This document shows positions 5,585 to 6,510 of a stretch of 6,510 nucleotides of DNA, in pieces; the first letter of the stretch is position 1, and each line of letters begins with the position of its first letter. Origin of the DNA: an uncultured Eubacterium sp. (GTDB lineage: Bacteria > Bacillota > Clostridia > Oscillospirales > Acutalibacteraceae); the NCBI GenBank assembly GCA_910577215.1, contig CAJTMQ010000079.1, positions 1-6,510 on the forward strand. Reading direction: 5' to 3'. The notes beneath the pieces were generated by a model. That model was not told the origin of the DNA, did no database searches, and saw nothing but the letters and a program-made list of their open reading frames with translations. The translations under genes were made by a program, and so were the position numbers.

Positions 5585-6499
5585 TTATAAGTTATTCAAA
5601 TCATATGGTGTTTTCTGGTACACGAAATAATTGAGCCAGTTGGTATAAATCAGATTTCCTGCACTTTTCCAACTCATATTCGGCACAAGATTAATATCAT
5701 CATTAGGAAAATAGTTAAGGGGCTTTTCAATGGGAAGTCCCTTATTTATATCTCTGAAATATTCTTTTGCAAGCGTATCTCTGTCATATTCACTGTGACC
5801 TGTGATAAATATATTTCTGCATTCCATATCGGAAATGATATGAATGCCGGCTTCATCACTGTATGATATTATCTGCAAATCCTTGATTTTTGCAATGTCG
5901 TTTGTGCTGAGCTCCCACTCTCTTGAATGAGGAACATAGAAAACATCATCAAGTCCGCGCATTAGCGGATGCATAATATCAAGACTGCGGTGCGGATAAA
6001 CGCCGAAACGCTTCTTTTCAAGATTAACAGGCTTAATGCCGTAGTGATAGTACAAACCTGCAAAAGCACCCCAACAGATGTGCATTGTTGAATAAACATT
6101 GGTTTTAGTCCATTCAAATATCTTGGTTATTTCCTCCCAAAAATCCACATCTTCATATTTGAGATGTTCAAGGGGAGCTCCTGTGATAATCATTCCGTCA
6201 TACTTATTGTTTTTTATATCATCAAAGGTTTTATAAAATTTAAGCATATGTTCCTTTGAAGTGTTCTTTGTTTTATGTGTTGCAACCTGTAAGAGCTCAA
6301 CATTAATCTGAAGAGGTGAATTGGAAAGAAGCCTGAGTATCTGTGTTTCGGTTTCAATCTTTGTAGGCATCAGATTAAGTATTATAATGTCAAGAGGTCT
6401 AATATCCTGCATATCAGCTCTTTTATTACTCATCACAAATACGTTTTCCAGTTCAAGGCTTTGCTTTGCTGGTAATTCGTCATCAATTCTGATTGGCAT
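5585..6499 (-). CDS. metA: Homoserine O-acetyltransferase (MetA/MetAA family)
   Basis: This enzyme activates the homoserine hydroxyl by acyl transfer from acyl-CoA, the committed step of methionine synthesis, in the cytoplasm. The 304-residue protein is of normal length and keeps the family's numbering. Cys142, in the MHICWGAFAGLYY segment (139-151), is the nucleophile, and His235 and Glu237 (ITGHSEYDRD) complete the catalytic set. The conserved start MPIRI, NLMPTK (42-47) and KRFGVYPH (163-170) are also present. Position 111 is Glu (TGAPLEHL), which in this family goes with acetyl-CoA; Gly there goes with succinyl-CoA, as in E. coli. So acetyl transfer is expected although the family is often labelled succinyltransferase. 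The ATG at 6499 follows a partial AGGT at the window edge, probably the end of a ribosome binding site. It converges on sigF with a 5-bp gap, and its promoter lies outside the window. Confidence 0.95.
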   Translation of the reverse strand: MPIRIDDELPAKQSLELENVFVMSNKRADMQDIRPLDIIILNLMPTKIETETQILRLLSNSPLQINVELLQVATHKTKNTSKEHMLKFYKTFDDIKNNKYDGMIITGAPLEHLKYEDVDFWEEITKIFEWTKTNVYSTMHICWGAFAGLYYHYGIKPVNLEKKRFGVYPHRSLDIMHPLMRGLDDVFYVPHSREWELSTNDIAKIKDLQIISYSDEAGIHIISDMECRNIFITGHSEYDRDTLAKEYFRDINKGLPIEKPLNYFPNDDINLVPNMSWKSAGNLIYTNWLNYFVYQKTPYDLNNL

Positions 6500-6510
6500 A
6501 TTGTCTACCT

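Noticed and set aside
1..6510. Insertion sequences, phage genes, CRISPR repeats or a defence or novel gene system.
   Set aside because: All long open frames that are not shadows are accounted for by six recognised core genes. No direct repeats, terminal inverted repeats or target duplications were seen.

Overview
The window reads as part of the chromosome of an endospore-forming, low-to-moderate GC Firmicute of class Clostridia. A Ruminococcaceae/Oscillospirales-type organism is a reasonable but unproven guess. The basis is a T-box leader on an aminoacyl-tRNA synthetase gene, a complete spoIIAA-spoIIAB-sigF sporulation operon, strong Shine-Dalgarno sites and proteins of clostridial character. 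No mobile element, CRISPR array, rRNA or tRNA gene was seen, and almost every base is assigned to a housekeeping or sporulation function.

Layout. Bases 1-232 hold a T-box leader, cut at its 5' end by the window edge, with a GUA (valine) specifier and a 12-bp terminator. It controls valS (233-2926, valyl-tRNA synthetase). folC (2930-4015, dihydrofolate/folylpolyglutamate synthase) follows after 3 nt and is probably co-transcribed. Its protein is about 60 residues shorter than usual. The 154-bp gap 4016-4169 contains a plausible sigma-A-type promoter, a 12-bp inverted repeat, and a second strong hairpin with a T-tract that ends two bases before the ribosome binding site of the next gene. Then come spoIIAA (4170-4490), spoIIAB (4492-4926) and sigF (4920-5579), tightly packed, with a 7-bp spoIIAB/sigF overlap. 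On the opposite strand, convergent with sigF and separated from it by 5 bp, lies metA (6499-5585), a homoserine O-acyltransferase with the residue expected for acetyl-CoA use.

How the genes work together. valS and folC are housekeeping genes governed by the charging state of tRNA-Val. SpoIIAA (anti-anti-sigma), SpoIIAB (anti-sigma kinase) and sigma-F form the classic partner-switching module that starts forespore-specific transcription. metA begins methionine synthesis and belongs to a separate transcription unit whose promoter lies beyond the right edge.

The most interesting points are the terminator-like hairpin jammed against the spoIIAA ribosome binding site, with an upstream segment able to form a competing fold (a possible attenuator on a sporulation operon); a sigma-F that lacks the usual N-terminal region 1.2, proven by an in-frame stop just upstream; a compact FolC; and a hairpin encoded inside the last codons of sigF that probably terminates convergent metA transcription.
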